Assembly (NCBI GenBank): GCA_003020925.1
Contig: PXRT01000012.1
Coordinates: forward strand, 12,191 to 76,190
Reading direction: 5' to 3'
DNA: 64,000 bases
Source of the DNA: Halobacteriales archaeon QS_6_64_34
GTDB taxonomy: Archaea > Halobacteriota > Halobacteria > Halobacteriales > Haloarculaceae
The stretch's first letter is position 1. Every line of letters begins with the position of its first letter. Both the position numbers and the translations under genes were made by a program. Below the pieces are notes generated by a model. The model had not been told where the DNA came from, made no database searches, and saw nothing but the letters and a program-made list of their open reading frames with translations. This document shows, in pieces, positions 41,650-49,959 of the stretch.

Positions 41650-41954
41650 TGGCGGTCCCGGCCCAGTACTATCTGCTGCTCTCGGCCGCCATCTTCTGTA
41701 TCGGTCTGTTCGGCGTGTTGACCCGTAGCAACGCGCTCATCTTCCTGATGTCCGTCGAACTCATGCTCAACGCGGCCAATATCAACTTCGTCGCGTTCTC
41801 GCTCCAGCACGGCAACCTCACCGGGCAGGTCTTTGCCCTGTTCGGGATGGCCATCGCGGCCGCCGAGGTGGCCATCGGTATCGGTATCATCCTCGTCCTG
41901 TACCGGAACTTCAGTGACGTGGACGTAACCAAAGCGACGACGATGAGGTGGTAA
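41649..41954 (+). CDS. nuoK: NADH dehydrogenase-like complex subunit K
   Basis: This 101-residue three-helix subunit has FLMSVELMLNAANINFVAFS with the conserved membrane Glu needed for proton transfer, and GMAIAAAEVAIGIGIILVLYRN with the second Glu. It overlaps nuoJ2 by one base. Confidence 0.95.
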   Translation: MAVPAQYYLLLSAAIFCIGLFGVLTRSNALIFLMSVELMLNAANINFVAFSLQHGNLTGQVFALFGMAIAAAEVAIGIGIILVLYRNFSDVDVTKATTMRW

Positions 41955-41956
41955 CG

Positions 41957-44062
41957 ATGGCTGCATTCACATACGCTCCGGCAATCGTCCTGCTCCCGTT
42001 CGTATCGTTCCTCGTCGCCCTCTTCCTGGGCGACCGGATGCCAAAAGGCGGCGCACTCGCCGGTATCGCGGCGACGGGCCTCTCGCTTGCCCTCTCCATC
42101 TGGGTCACGCTCGACGTGGCCGGCTTCGTCGGGTCGAGTACCTCCTACAACGAGTTCATCTACACGTGGGTCGCGGGCGTCGACGCCGTCTCGCTGCGCT
42201 TTGGACTCCTGTTCGACCCGCTGTCGGCGCTCATGTTGCTCATCGTCACCCTCATCGCCTTCCTGGTCCACATCTTCTCGCTTGGCTATATGAACGACGA
42301 GGGCGAGACCGGCCTCCCGCGCTACTACGCCGGCCTGGGCCTCTTCACGGCGAGTATGCTCGGATTCGTCGTGGCCAACAACCTGCTGATGGCCTTCATT
42401 TTCTTCGAGCTGGTGGGGCTGTGTTCGTTCCTCCTCATCGGCTTCTGGTTCCGGGAGGACGGCCCGCCCAGCGCCGCGAAGAAGGCGTTCCTGGTCACCC
42501 GCTTCGGTGACTACTTCTTCCTCATCGGCGTCGTGGGTATCATCGCGACGTTCGGCACTGGCCTCTTTGCCCCCATCACCGAGGGCGGCGAAGTGGTCGC
42601 ACACAGCTTCCCCGGCCTGGCCGAGGACGCCGTCGTCGACGGAGCGACGGAGAACATCGCCATGCTCGAGACGGTCGGCATGGGCGCAAAGCAGTGGTTC
42701 ACCGTGCTGGGTCTCCTCGTGCTCGGGGGCGTCATCGGGAAGTCCGCGCAGTTCCCGCTGCACACCTGGCTCCCCGACGCGATGGAAGGTCCGACGCCGG
42801 TCTCGGCGCTCATCCACGCGGCGACGATGGTCGCGGCCGGTGTCTATCTGGTCGCCCGGATGTACGGCTTCTATGCCATCTCCCCGACCGCCCTCGCGGT
42901 CATTGCCCTGGTCGGTGGGTTCACCGCCCTCTTTGCGGCGACGATGGGGCTCGTCAAACAGGAACTCAAGCAGGTGCTGGCGTACTCCACTATCTCCCAG
43001 TACGGGTATATGATGCTCGCGCTGGGGTCGGGTGGCTACGTCGCGGCCGTCTTCCACTTGACGACCCACGCCGTGTTCAAGGCGCTCCTGTTTCTGGGCG
43101 CCGGGTCGGTCATCATCGCCATGCACCACAACGAGAACATGTGGGACATGGGCGGGCTGAAAGACCGGATGCCTGTCACGTACTACACCTTCCTCTCGGG
43201 GTCACTGGCGCTTGCCGGCATCGTCCCCTTCGCGGGCTTCTGGTCCAAGGACGAGGTGCTGTACGAGGCGCTCATCCATGGGCTCGGGAGCAAGGGCGGT
43301 CTGGGGCCGGTCTATCTGCTCGCGTACACGATGGGACTGGTATCCGTCTTCGTGACGGCCTTCTACACCTTCCGTATGGTGTATCTCACCTTCCACGGTA
43401 AGCCCCGGACGGACATCGCCCGCGACCCACACGGCGTGGGATGGAACGTCAAGGGCCCGCTGTCGGTGCTTGGCGTGCTCGCGGCAACCATCGGTCTCAT
43501 CAACATGGCCCCGGTCGCCAAAGTCACCGGTCTGCATATCGACTTCCTCCACAAGTGGCTCAACGGGCCCGAGGAGGGCGGCTGGCCGGCCACACTCGAC
43601 ACGGGACTCCATCACTACGAGGAACTGCTCCACGACGTGGCCGGCGTCTCGGCCGGTGAACCGCTCGGTGCCATCGGCACCCTGCTGGCCTCGGCCGTCC
43701 TCTCGCTCGCGCTGGCTATCGCCGGCGTGCTCGTCGCCCGCTCGCTGTACGGCGGGGCAGAGCCGGTCGAACACACGGACAAGCTGGGCGGTGTAAAGAC
43801 CATACTCATGCACAACTACTACCAGGACGAGTATCAGGTGTGGCTCGCGACCGGGCTCACGCATCCGGTCGCCCGCGCGATGGACAAGTTCGACCAGGGC
43901 GTCGTCGACGGGGTCGTCAATGGCGTCTCCTCGGTGAGCCTCTCTGGCGGCCGCCGGATGCGGCGCATCCAGTCCGGCGTCGTCAGCAACTACGCGACGC
44001 TGCTGACGCTCGGGCTCGTGCTCTTGCTGGTCGCCTTCGGCCTCGCCGGGGGGTGGTTCTGA
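41957..44062 (+). CDS. nuoL: NADH dehydrogenase-like complex subunit L (antiporter-like)
   Basis: This ~701-residue subunit has about 16 hydrophobic helices and the antiporter-like core: FFELVGLCSFLLIGFW (with the key Glu), GKSAQFPLHTWLPDAMEGPTPVSALIHAATMVAAG and LVKQELKQVLAYSTISQ. The C-terminal lateral helix region follows. The ATG at 41957 is used; a GTG 9 bases upstream overlaps the nuoK stop. It directly abuts nuoM. Confidence 0.96.
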   Translation: MAAFTYAPAIVLLPFVSFLVALFLGDRMPKGGALAGIAATGLSLALSIWVTLDVAGFVGSSTSYNEFIYTWVAGVDAVSLRFGLLFDPLSALMLLIVTLIAFLVHIFSLGYMNDEGETGLPRYYAGLGLFTASMLGFVVANNLLMAFIFFELVGLCSFLLIGFWFREDGPPSAAKKAFLVTRFGDYFFLIGVVGIIATFGTGLFAPITEGGEVVAHSFPGLAEDAVVDGATENIAMLETVGMGAKQWFTVLGLLVLGGVIGKSAQFPLHTWLPDAMEGPTPVSALIHAATMVAAGVYLVARMYGFYAISPTALAVIALVGGFTALFAATMGLVKQELKQVLAYSTISQYGYMMLALGSGGYVAAVFHLTTHAVFKALLFLGAGSVIIAMHHNENMWDMGGLKDRMPVTYYTFLSGSLALAGIVPFAGFWSKDEVLYEALIHGLGSKGGLGPVYLLAYTMGLVSVFVTAFYTFRMVYLTFHGKPRTDIARDPHGVGWNVKGPLSVLGVLAATIGLINMAPVAKVTGLHIDFLHKWLNGPEEGGWPATLDTGLHHYEELLHDVAGVSAGEPLGAIGTLLASAVLSLALAIAGVLVARSLYGGAEPVEHTDKLGGVKTILMHNYYQDEYQVWLATGLTHPVARAMDKFDQGVVDGVVNGVSSVSLSGGRRMRRIQSGVVSNYATLLTLGLVLLLVAFGLAGGWF

Positions 44063-45592
<1,530 letters not shown>

Positions 45593-47149
45593 ATGGTCGA
45601 CCCGACGTGGCTGGCGACGGCCCCCGCCCTCGCCTTCGGCGCGGCGGCGCTCGTGTTGTTGCTCGCCGACAGCGTCGACCCGGACACGACGAACGCCACC
45701 GTACTGGGCGGTATCGCCGTCGCCGGCTCGCTGGTCTCGCTGGCTGCGGCGGTGTATCTGCTGTACGGCGGCGTCGGTATCCCGACCGGACAGGGCGGGA
45801 CCGGCCCGGCCGTCATCCTCGGCGGCCAGCTGGTCGTCGACCAGATGGCGCTGTTTTTCATGACCATCACGGCGAGTGTCACCGCCTTGGTGACGCTTGC
45901 GAGCGTCGACTACGTCCGCGAACACGCATACCAGGCGGAGTTCTACTCGCTCGTCCTGCTGTCGGCAACGGGGATGAGTCTACTCTCGGCGGCCAACAGC
46001 CTGGCGACGGCCTTCGTCGCCTTCGAACTCGTCTCACTGCCCTCCTACGCGCTCGTGGCCTTCCTCAAGAAAAACCGCGGAAGCGTCGAGGCCGGGCTGA
46101 AATACTTCCTGGTCGGGGCCGTCTCCTCGGCGGTCTTCGCCTACGGTATCTCGCTGGTCTATGCCGCGACCGGCGTCCTGCGCTTCGACGCCGTCGCGAT
46201 GGCCATCGAGTCGGGCACTGTCCGGACCGTCGTCGACGGGAGCGTCCAGGCACAGGCGAGTGGCGCCTCGGTGCCGATGTCCATCCTCGGGATGGGTATC
46301 ATCATGATAATCGGCGGCCTGGCGTTCAAGATGGCCGCCGTCCCGTTCCAGTTCTGGGCACCGGAGGCCTACGAGGGCGCGCCCGCGCCCATCTCGGCGT
46401 TCCTCTCCTCGGCTTCCAAAGCTGCGGGCTTCGTGCTCGCGTTTCGCGCCTTCGCCGTGGCTTTCCCCATCGACGCACTCGCGGGGAGCGGCGCCGTCGA
46501 CTGGTTCGTCGTCTTCCAGGTGCTCGCAATCGCGACGATGTTCATCGGGAACTTCGCCGCCGCGACCCAGGAGACGGTCAAGCGGATGCTGGCGTACTCC
46601 TCGATTGGCCACGCCGGCTACGTCCTCATCGGACTGGCTGCCCTCTCCGCGACCGGTGACGGGATGGCCTTCTCGATGAGCGCCGGGATGGCCCACCTCA
46701 TGGTGTATGGCTTCATGAACACCGGCGCGTTCCTCTTTATCGCCCTGGCCGAATACTGGGGCGTCGGGCGCCGCTTCGAGGACTACAACGGCCTGGGCAA
46801 GCAGGCACCGGTCGCCTGCGCGGCGATGACGGTCTTCCTGTTCAGCCTGGCCGGCCTGCCAATCGGCGGCGGGTTCTTCTCGAAGTTCTACCTGTTCCAG
46901 GCGACGCTGAACGTCAGCGCGTGGTCGCTCGCGGCCGCCTTGGTCATCAACAGCGCTCTCTCGCTGTTCTACTACTCCCGCGTCGTCAAGGCGATGTGGA
47001 TTGAGGAGCCCACGGGCGAGCGGACTATCGAGTCCTACCCAACGGGACTGTACACCGCTATCGTCGCGGCGGCGGTCATCACCGTCCTCCTGATTCCCGG
47101 CTTTGGCTACATCACGGACGTCGCCTTCCGGGCCGTCGAGCTACTGTAG
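45593..47149 (+). CDS. nuoN: NADH dehydrogenase-like complex subunit N (antiporter-like)
   Basis: This 518-residue subunit has about 14 helices, FVAFELVSLPSYALVAFLKK with the key Glu, a KMAAVPFQFWAPEAYEGAPAPISAFLSSASKAAG block and VKRMLAYSSIGHAGYVLIG. It is the last gene of the nuo cluster. Its final 9 bases overlap the end of the convergent MBL-fold gene. Confidence 0.95.
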   Translation: MVDPTWLATAPALAFGAAALVLLLADSVDPDTTNATVLGGIAVAGSLVSLAAAVYLLYGGVGIPTGQGGTGPAVILGGQLVVDQMALFFMTITASVTALVTLASVDYVREHAYQAEFYSLVLLSATGMSLLSAANSLATAFVAFELVSLPSYALVAFLKKNRGSVEAGLKYFLVGAVSSAVFAYGISLVYAATGVLRFDAVAMAIESGTVRTVVDGSVQAQASGASVPMSILGMGIIMIIGGLAFKMAAVPFQFWAPEAYEGAPAPISAFLSSASKAAGFVLAFRAFAVAFPIDALAGSGAVDWFVVFQVLAIATMFIGNFAAATQETVKRMLAYSSIGHAGYVLIGLAALSATGDGMAFSMSAGMAHLMVYGFMNTGAFLFIALAEYWGVGRRFEDYNGLGKQAPVACAAMTVFLFSLAGLPIGGGFFSKFYLFQATLNVSAWSLAAALVINSALSLFYYSRVVKAMWIEEPTGERTIESYPTGLYTAIVAAAVITVLLIPGFGYITDVAFRAVELL

Positions 47150-48091
47150 CTCGTAAACGAAGACGCCGCCGCTTTCGCGCTTTGTCACCTCGTCGCGCGC
47201 TTCCAGTACGTCCAGATGGCCGACAGCCTCGCTCATCCCGGCGAAGTACTCCGTGGCCGGGAGGTCGCCAAAGAGCGCCGTCATCACGTCGACCGGCGTC
47301 GTCGCACCCTCGCCGACGACGTTGGCCACCTCGTCGCTGCGCTGGTCGTGTCCGGCGAGGATAGCGTCGATTCGCTCGCCGGGGGACTCAACGGGCTCGC
47401 GGTGGCCGGTCAGGAAGCGGTCGTGGCCCCGCTCGCGGAGCCAGCGGAGCGACTCGTTGAACGCCGGGAGCACACGTGGCCGCTGGCCGCCGTCCGCCGG
47501 TGGGGGCTGGAGGAAGGGGTTGGGCGTGATGTCGCCCAGTACTATGTCGCCGACGATGGCCTCGCGTCGGCCCTCGTGGTCGTAGCTAAAGATGCGCTCA
47601 CCGACGGCGTGGCCGGCGACGCAGTCGACAGTGAGCGGTTCGTCGTCCACGGTGACGGTGTCGCCAGCCTCGACTTCTCGGTCCGTCCCGACGCTCTGAG
47701 CGTAGGGCAGGAACGCTTCGGGGAGCTGCGTGACCGCTTTCGCGGTCTCTCTGGAGATGCCACAGCGTTCGAAAAAGTCGACGAAGTAGGACTGTTCGTA
47801 CCGCAGTCGGGCGCCGAAGTCGCGCATGATAGCGCCCCCTTCGGGACTGGCCAGCACCCGCGCGCCGGCGTCTCGAAACCGGTGTGCCAGCCCGAAGTGG
47901 TCCGGATGCGGGTGTGTGACGAGTACCTGTGAGATATCGCCCGGTGCGAGTTCGCGGGCGTCCAGGGCCTCTATCAGCCGCGACCAGGCCTCCTCGCTCT
48001 CCGGTCCCGGGTCGACGACTGTTCGACCCGCGATGTAGGCGTTGACCGCCCCCACCTGGAACGGCGTCGGAATCGACACCCGTGTGAACAT
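47141..48091 (-). CDS. MBL-fold metallo-hydrolase with C-terminal winged-helix-like domain
   Basis: This 316-residue protein has the binuclear Zn motif THPHPDHFGL near residue 60-70, later metal ligands in VAGHAVGERI and GDIVLGD, and TGHREPV near residue 230. The C-terminal part (VVGEGATTPVDVMTALFGD...GHLDVLEARDEV) resembles the winged-helix tail of LACTB2-like/glyoxalase-II-like enzymes. Substrate unknown; thioester hydrolase or endoribonuclease are possible. Start at 48091 is used because upstream codons have poor protein character. Confidence 0.85.
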   Translation of the reverse strand: MFTRVSIPTPFQVGAVNAYIAGRTVVDPGPESEEAWSRLIEALDARELAPGDISQVLVTHPHPDHFGLAHRFRDAGARVLASPEGGAIMRDFGARLRYEQSYFVDFFERCGISRETAKAVTQLPEAFLPYAQSVGTDREVEAGDTVTVDDEPLTVDCVAGHAVGERIFSYDHEGRREAIVGDIVLGDITPNPFLQPPPADGGQRPRVLPAFNESLRWLRERGHDRFLTGHREPVESPGERIDAILAGHDQRSDEVANVVGEGATTPVDVMTALFGDLPATEYFAGMSEAVGHLDVLEARDEVTKRESGGVFVYELQ

Positions 48092-48196
48092 ACGACGAGC
48101 TATCGGGCGGGCGGTGAAAACAGTTCGTGATTGTGCTGGCTCTCGTACGTTGTCTGTTCTCTTAGGTGTGGATTGGTACCACCCCGCGCCACAAAA

Positions 48197-48204
48197 GCTA
48201 TATT
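48197..48204 (+). promoter_or_regulatory. TATA box of the small gene at 48227
   Basis: GCTATATT is centred about 26 bp before the ATG, right for a leaderless transcript. Confidence 0.5.
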
Positions 48205-48226
48205 TGTTCTCCACGAAAGGACAGAT

Positions 48227-48430
48227 ATGAACAAACACTTCGAAGACGCACGGTATTACCTCAAGCGCGCCGGCGAGACCGCAGGCAAGGGCCTCAAAGA
48301 GGAGCTGGAACCGGTCGAAGCGCGGTTCCGGAAACTCACCGGCACCGAGGAAGAACCGGAGCCCAGCCGACTTGAGGCCGTCAGAGCCGACCTCAAATCG
48401 CTGCAGGAGCGAGCCGAGGGCGAAGCGTAG
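48227..48430 (+). CDS. Small conserved-looking haloarchaeal protein
   Basis: This 67-residue protein starts MNKHFEDARYYLKRAGETAGKGLKEELEPVEARFRK and is highly charged and helical, with no cysteines or membrane segments. The pattern looks like a short coiled-coil or helical hairpin family common in haloarchaea (of the DUF7553 kind, from memory). Function unknown. The TATA box at 48197-48204 makes the ATG at 48227 the likely start, not the longer open frame upstream. Confidence 0.7.
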   Translation: MNKHFEDARYYLKRAGETAGKGLKEELEPVEARFRKLTGTEEEPEPSRLEAVRADLKSLQERAEGEA

Positions 48431-48478
48431 CCGGAACGCAATTCTTAAAATAACCCCTCGAATAGTCACACGTGATGC

Positions 48479-48553
48479 GGGTTGGTGGTCTAGTCCGGTT
48501 ATGACATCGCCTTCACACGGCGAGGGTCGGCGGTTCGAATCCGCCCCAACCCA
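48479..48553 (+). tRNA. tRNA-Val (anticodon CAC)
   Basis: The acceptor GGGTTGG (48479-48485) pairs with CCAACCC (48546-48552) plus discriminator A. The anticodon arm is TCGCC-TTCACAC-GGCGA, giving anticodon CAC. The T arm reads GGCGG-TTCGAAT-CCGCC. No intron; CCA not encoded. Its 3' end is repeated at 48648-48665, and the CRISPR-Cas region begins right after it. Confidence 0.95.
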
Positions 48554-48665
48554 TCCTGCGACGAACGGACGTGAGGAGCGGATGGGTCCGGGCGGTTCGG
48601 ACCCTATCAGTCGCGCGCAACGAAGTGAGCACGTCTGAGTCCGGTGAGAATCCGCCCCAACCCAT
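48537..48665 (+). repeat. Direct repeat of the tRNA-Val 3' end (att-like pair)
   Basis: The 18 bases GAATCCGCCCCAACCCAT at 48537-48554 recur at 48648-48665. The 93 bp between contain no gene. The pair looks like attL/attR left by integration into tRNA-Val followed by loss of the element, or like one boundary of the CRISPR-Cas island. Confidence 0.6.
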
Positions 48666-48738
48666 ACGCGGTCCGTACGGTTCGTAACTTCTCGGATTCT
48701 TCGGTTTCAAGGCTTGTGGGATGCGATCTGTCTTTTCC

Positions 48739-48756
48739 GGGGCCGTATACGGCCCC
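48739..48756. promoter_or_regulatory. 18-bp perfect palindrome
   Basis: GGGGCCGTATACGGCCCC is fully self-complementary with no spacer. It could be an operator, a terminator stem, or part of the mobile-element remnant between tRNA-Val and cas6. No neighbouring T-tract favours a terminator; TTTT precedes it on the plus strand. Confidence 0.4.
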
Positions 48757-48916
48757 ACTCAGATCTCGTAACCCATGCAGTCTTCGAACGGGCCCGCTTC
48801 CGTCTGGGACTCGCGATAGTGAAACTCGTGGACTGTAATAAAGGTACCGGGGGTCAGCTTTCGTGAACGGGTTGCACGCCAACTCGATCATTCAGTTCCA
48901 TATGGAGGAATAAAAA

Positions 48917-48994
48917 ATGAGTACGTCACCAATTATACATAGTTTGTCACTAATTCTATCAGGGCGATTTCCCGGAACTCACGAAATCATATAA
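48917..48994 (+). CDS. Mini-ORF with strong Shine-Dalgarno, upstream of cas6
   Basis: This 25-codon ORF starts MSTSPIIHSLSLILS and is preceded by GGAGG at 48904-48908, 8 bases before ATG, which is unusual in a haloarchaeal genome dominated by leaderless genes. It uses codons rare in such genomes: ATA twice (codons 7 and 25), TTG, CTA twice, TCA three times, CGA. It may be a real small peptide, or the translated part of a regulatory RNA such as a CreT-like tRNA-sequestering toxin (hypothesis). No homology claim is made. Confidence 0.35.
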   Translation: MSTSPIIHSLSLILSGRFPGTHEII

Positions 48995-49013
48995 TGGCCA
49001 AGGTATCTTCCGG

Positions 49014-49046
49014 ATGAGGATCTGTTGGCTCATTCTTTCATCAGTC
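49014..49046 (+). CDS. Second mini-ORF (10-11 codons), possibly leaderless
   Basis: ATG at 49014 opens MRICWLILSSV and stops at TAG. Its second codon is the rare AGG. CATATAAT (48988-48995) is centred about 23 bp upstream, close to the spacing for a leaderless start. It may be coincidental; the same promoter could serve cas6 with a leader of about 115 nt. Confidence 0.2.
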
Positions 49047-49131
49047 TAGCGGTCGGTAGCTATATCACACTCGGGGAGAACTACTGTGCCGTGAGACGGG
49101 ATACCGAAACACACCCCCCAGAATCCGGACG

Positions 49132-49959
49132 ATGAGACTACTGATACGATTACGTGCTCGCAGGGACACTACATACGATAGTACCTACCATCACAAACTT
49201 CGCGGACGGCTGTGGCGTGGACTGGAAGGGAGCCAGTTCGAAGAACGACACGACGAGGGGCAGCCGTCGGGCCTCTGCTTTTCGAATCCGTTCCCGCCGC
49301 GAGACATGGCAGAAGGCGACCGGAGAACGCTCCTCGTGGCCGCACCGAACCGGGACATGCTCGGCGCGATCGCGGACGACCTCGACGCCGACCGGGAGCT
49401 GAATATCGGTGAGATGCCGTTCGAAGTCACCGACATCTCGCTGCTCGCGCCGGATGTGGGCGAACCGGGAACGCGAGGCGTGCTCGAAACTGGAACCGGC
49501 GTCGTCTGTCGACTCCCGCCGTGGCGCTGCGAGGAGTACGGCATCGAGACCGACGGCGAGAACGCGACGTTCTGGGAACCCGAACACACCATCGAGCCGC
49601 TGAAGACCCAGCTAGAGAACAATCTCGACCAGAAACACGATCTGTTCTGTCCGGACAATATGCCCGGCCCGAGCGACCGAGAGGGCGACCTGTTCGACAG
49701 CTACGAACTGATCAAGACGTATGCGATCCCGGTGACCGTCACCCAGGGCGTCGAAATGACGTACATCCTGAGCAAGTGGCGCTTCGGCTACGAAGTGCGG
49801 GACGACGACCACCGCCGACACCTGAATCTCGCACTCGACACCGGTATCGGCGGTCGGAACGCGCTCGGGTTCGGCTTCCTGAATATCGACGAAGAGTCGG
49901 TTGTGCCTGCCGGACAGACGACGACGGAGTCGGCCGAGCATCGAGGGATAGTGCGATGA
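49132..49959 (+). CDS. cas6: CRISPR endoribonuclease Cas6 (type I-B)
   Basis: This 275-residue protein would cut the array transcript inside each repeat, leaving an 8-nt 5' handle ending GAAGC. The N-terminus MRLLIRLRARRDTTYDSTYHHKLRG and FSNPFPPRD are typical of haloarchaeal Cas6. His40 (EERHDEG) lies where the catalytic His of the Haloferax enzyme is expected. The C-terminal glycine-rich loop GIGGRNALGFGF is present. The first codons are unusual (AGA, CTA, ATA, CGA, TTA, AGG). It overlaps cas8b by ATGA. Confidence 0.92.
   Translation: MRLLIRLRARRDTTYDSTYHHKLRGRLWRGLEGSQFEERHDEGQPSGLCFSNPFPPRDMAEGDRRTLLVAAPNRDMLGAIADDLDADRELNIGEMPFEVTDISLLAPDVGEPGTRGVLETGTGVVCRLPPWRCEEYGIETDGENATFWEPEHTIEPLKTQLENNLDQKHDLFCPDNMPGPSDREGDLFDSYELIKTYAIPVTVTQGVEMTYILSKWRFGYEVRDDDHRRHLNLALDTGIGGRNALGFGFLNIDEESVVPAGQTTTESAEHRGIVR

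Larger units (their letters stand above)
48666..49131. other. Low-GC region between tRNA-Val and cas6
   Basis: This 466-bp stretch is visibly AT-richer than the chromosome, mainly from 48830 on. It contains an 18-bp perfect palindrome GGGGCCGTATACGGCCCC (48739-48756), TATA-like elements TAATAAAG (48837-48844), CATATAAT (48988-48995) and CTATATCA (49059-49066), and two mini-ORFs (listed separately). Short words like the array repeat (GTTTCA at 48704, GGGTTG at 48869) occur, but no full repeat. It should hold the cas operon promoter. Confidence 0.5.

Noticed and set aside
41669-43129. 486-codon minus-strand open frame across nuoK-nuoL
   Set aside because: Arg/Glu/Asp-rich shadow of well-identified Nuo subunits.
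48092-48469. 126-codon N-terminal extension of the MBL-fold protein
   Set aside because: Overlaps the small gene at 48227 and its TATA box on the other strand; the MBL fold begins at 48091.
48704-48728. GTTTCAAGGCTTGTGGGAT as a degenerate CRISPR repeat (CreA pseudo-repeat)
   Set aside because: Shares only the first six bases and a G-rich patch with the array repeat, and has no matching handle at a spacer-length distance.
48607-48891. 94-codon minus-strand frame between tRNA-Val and cas6
   Set aside because: Runs through the att-like repeat and the palindrome; composition is not protein-like and no promoter or motif supports it.
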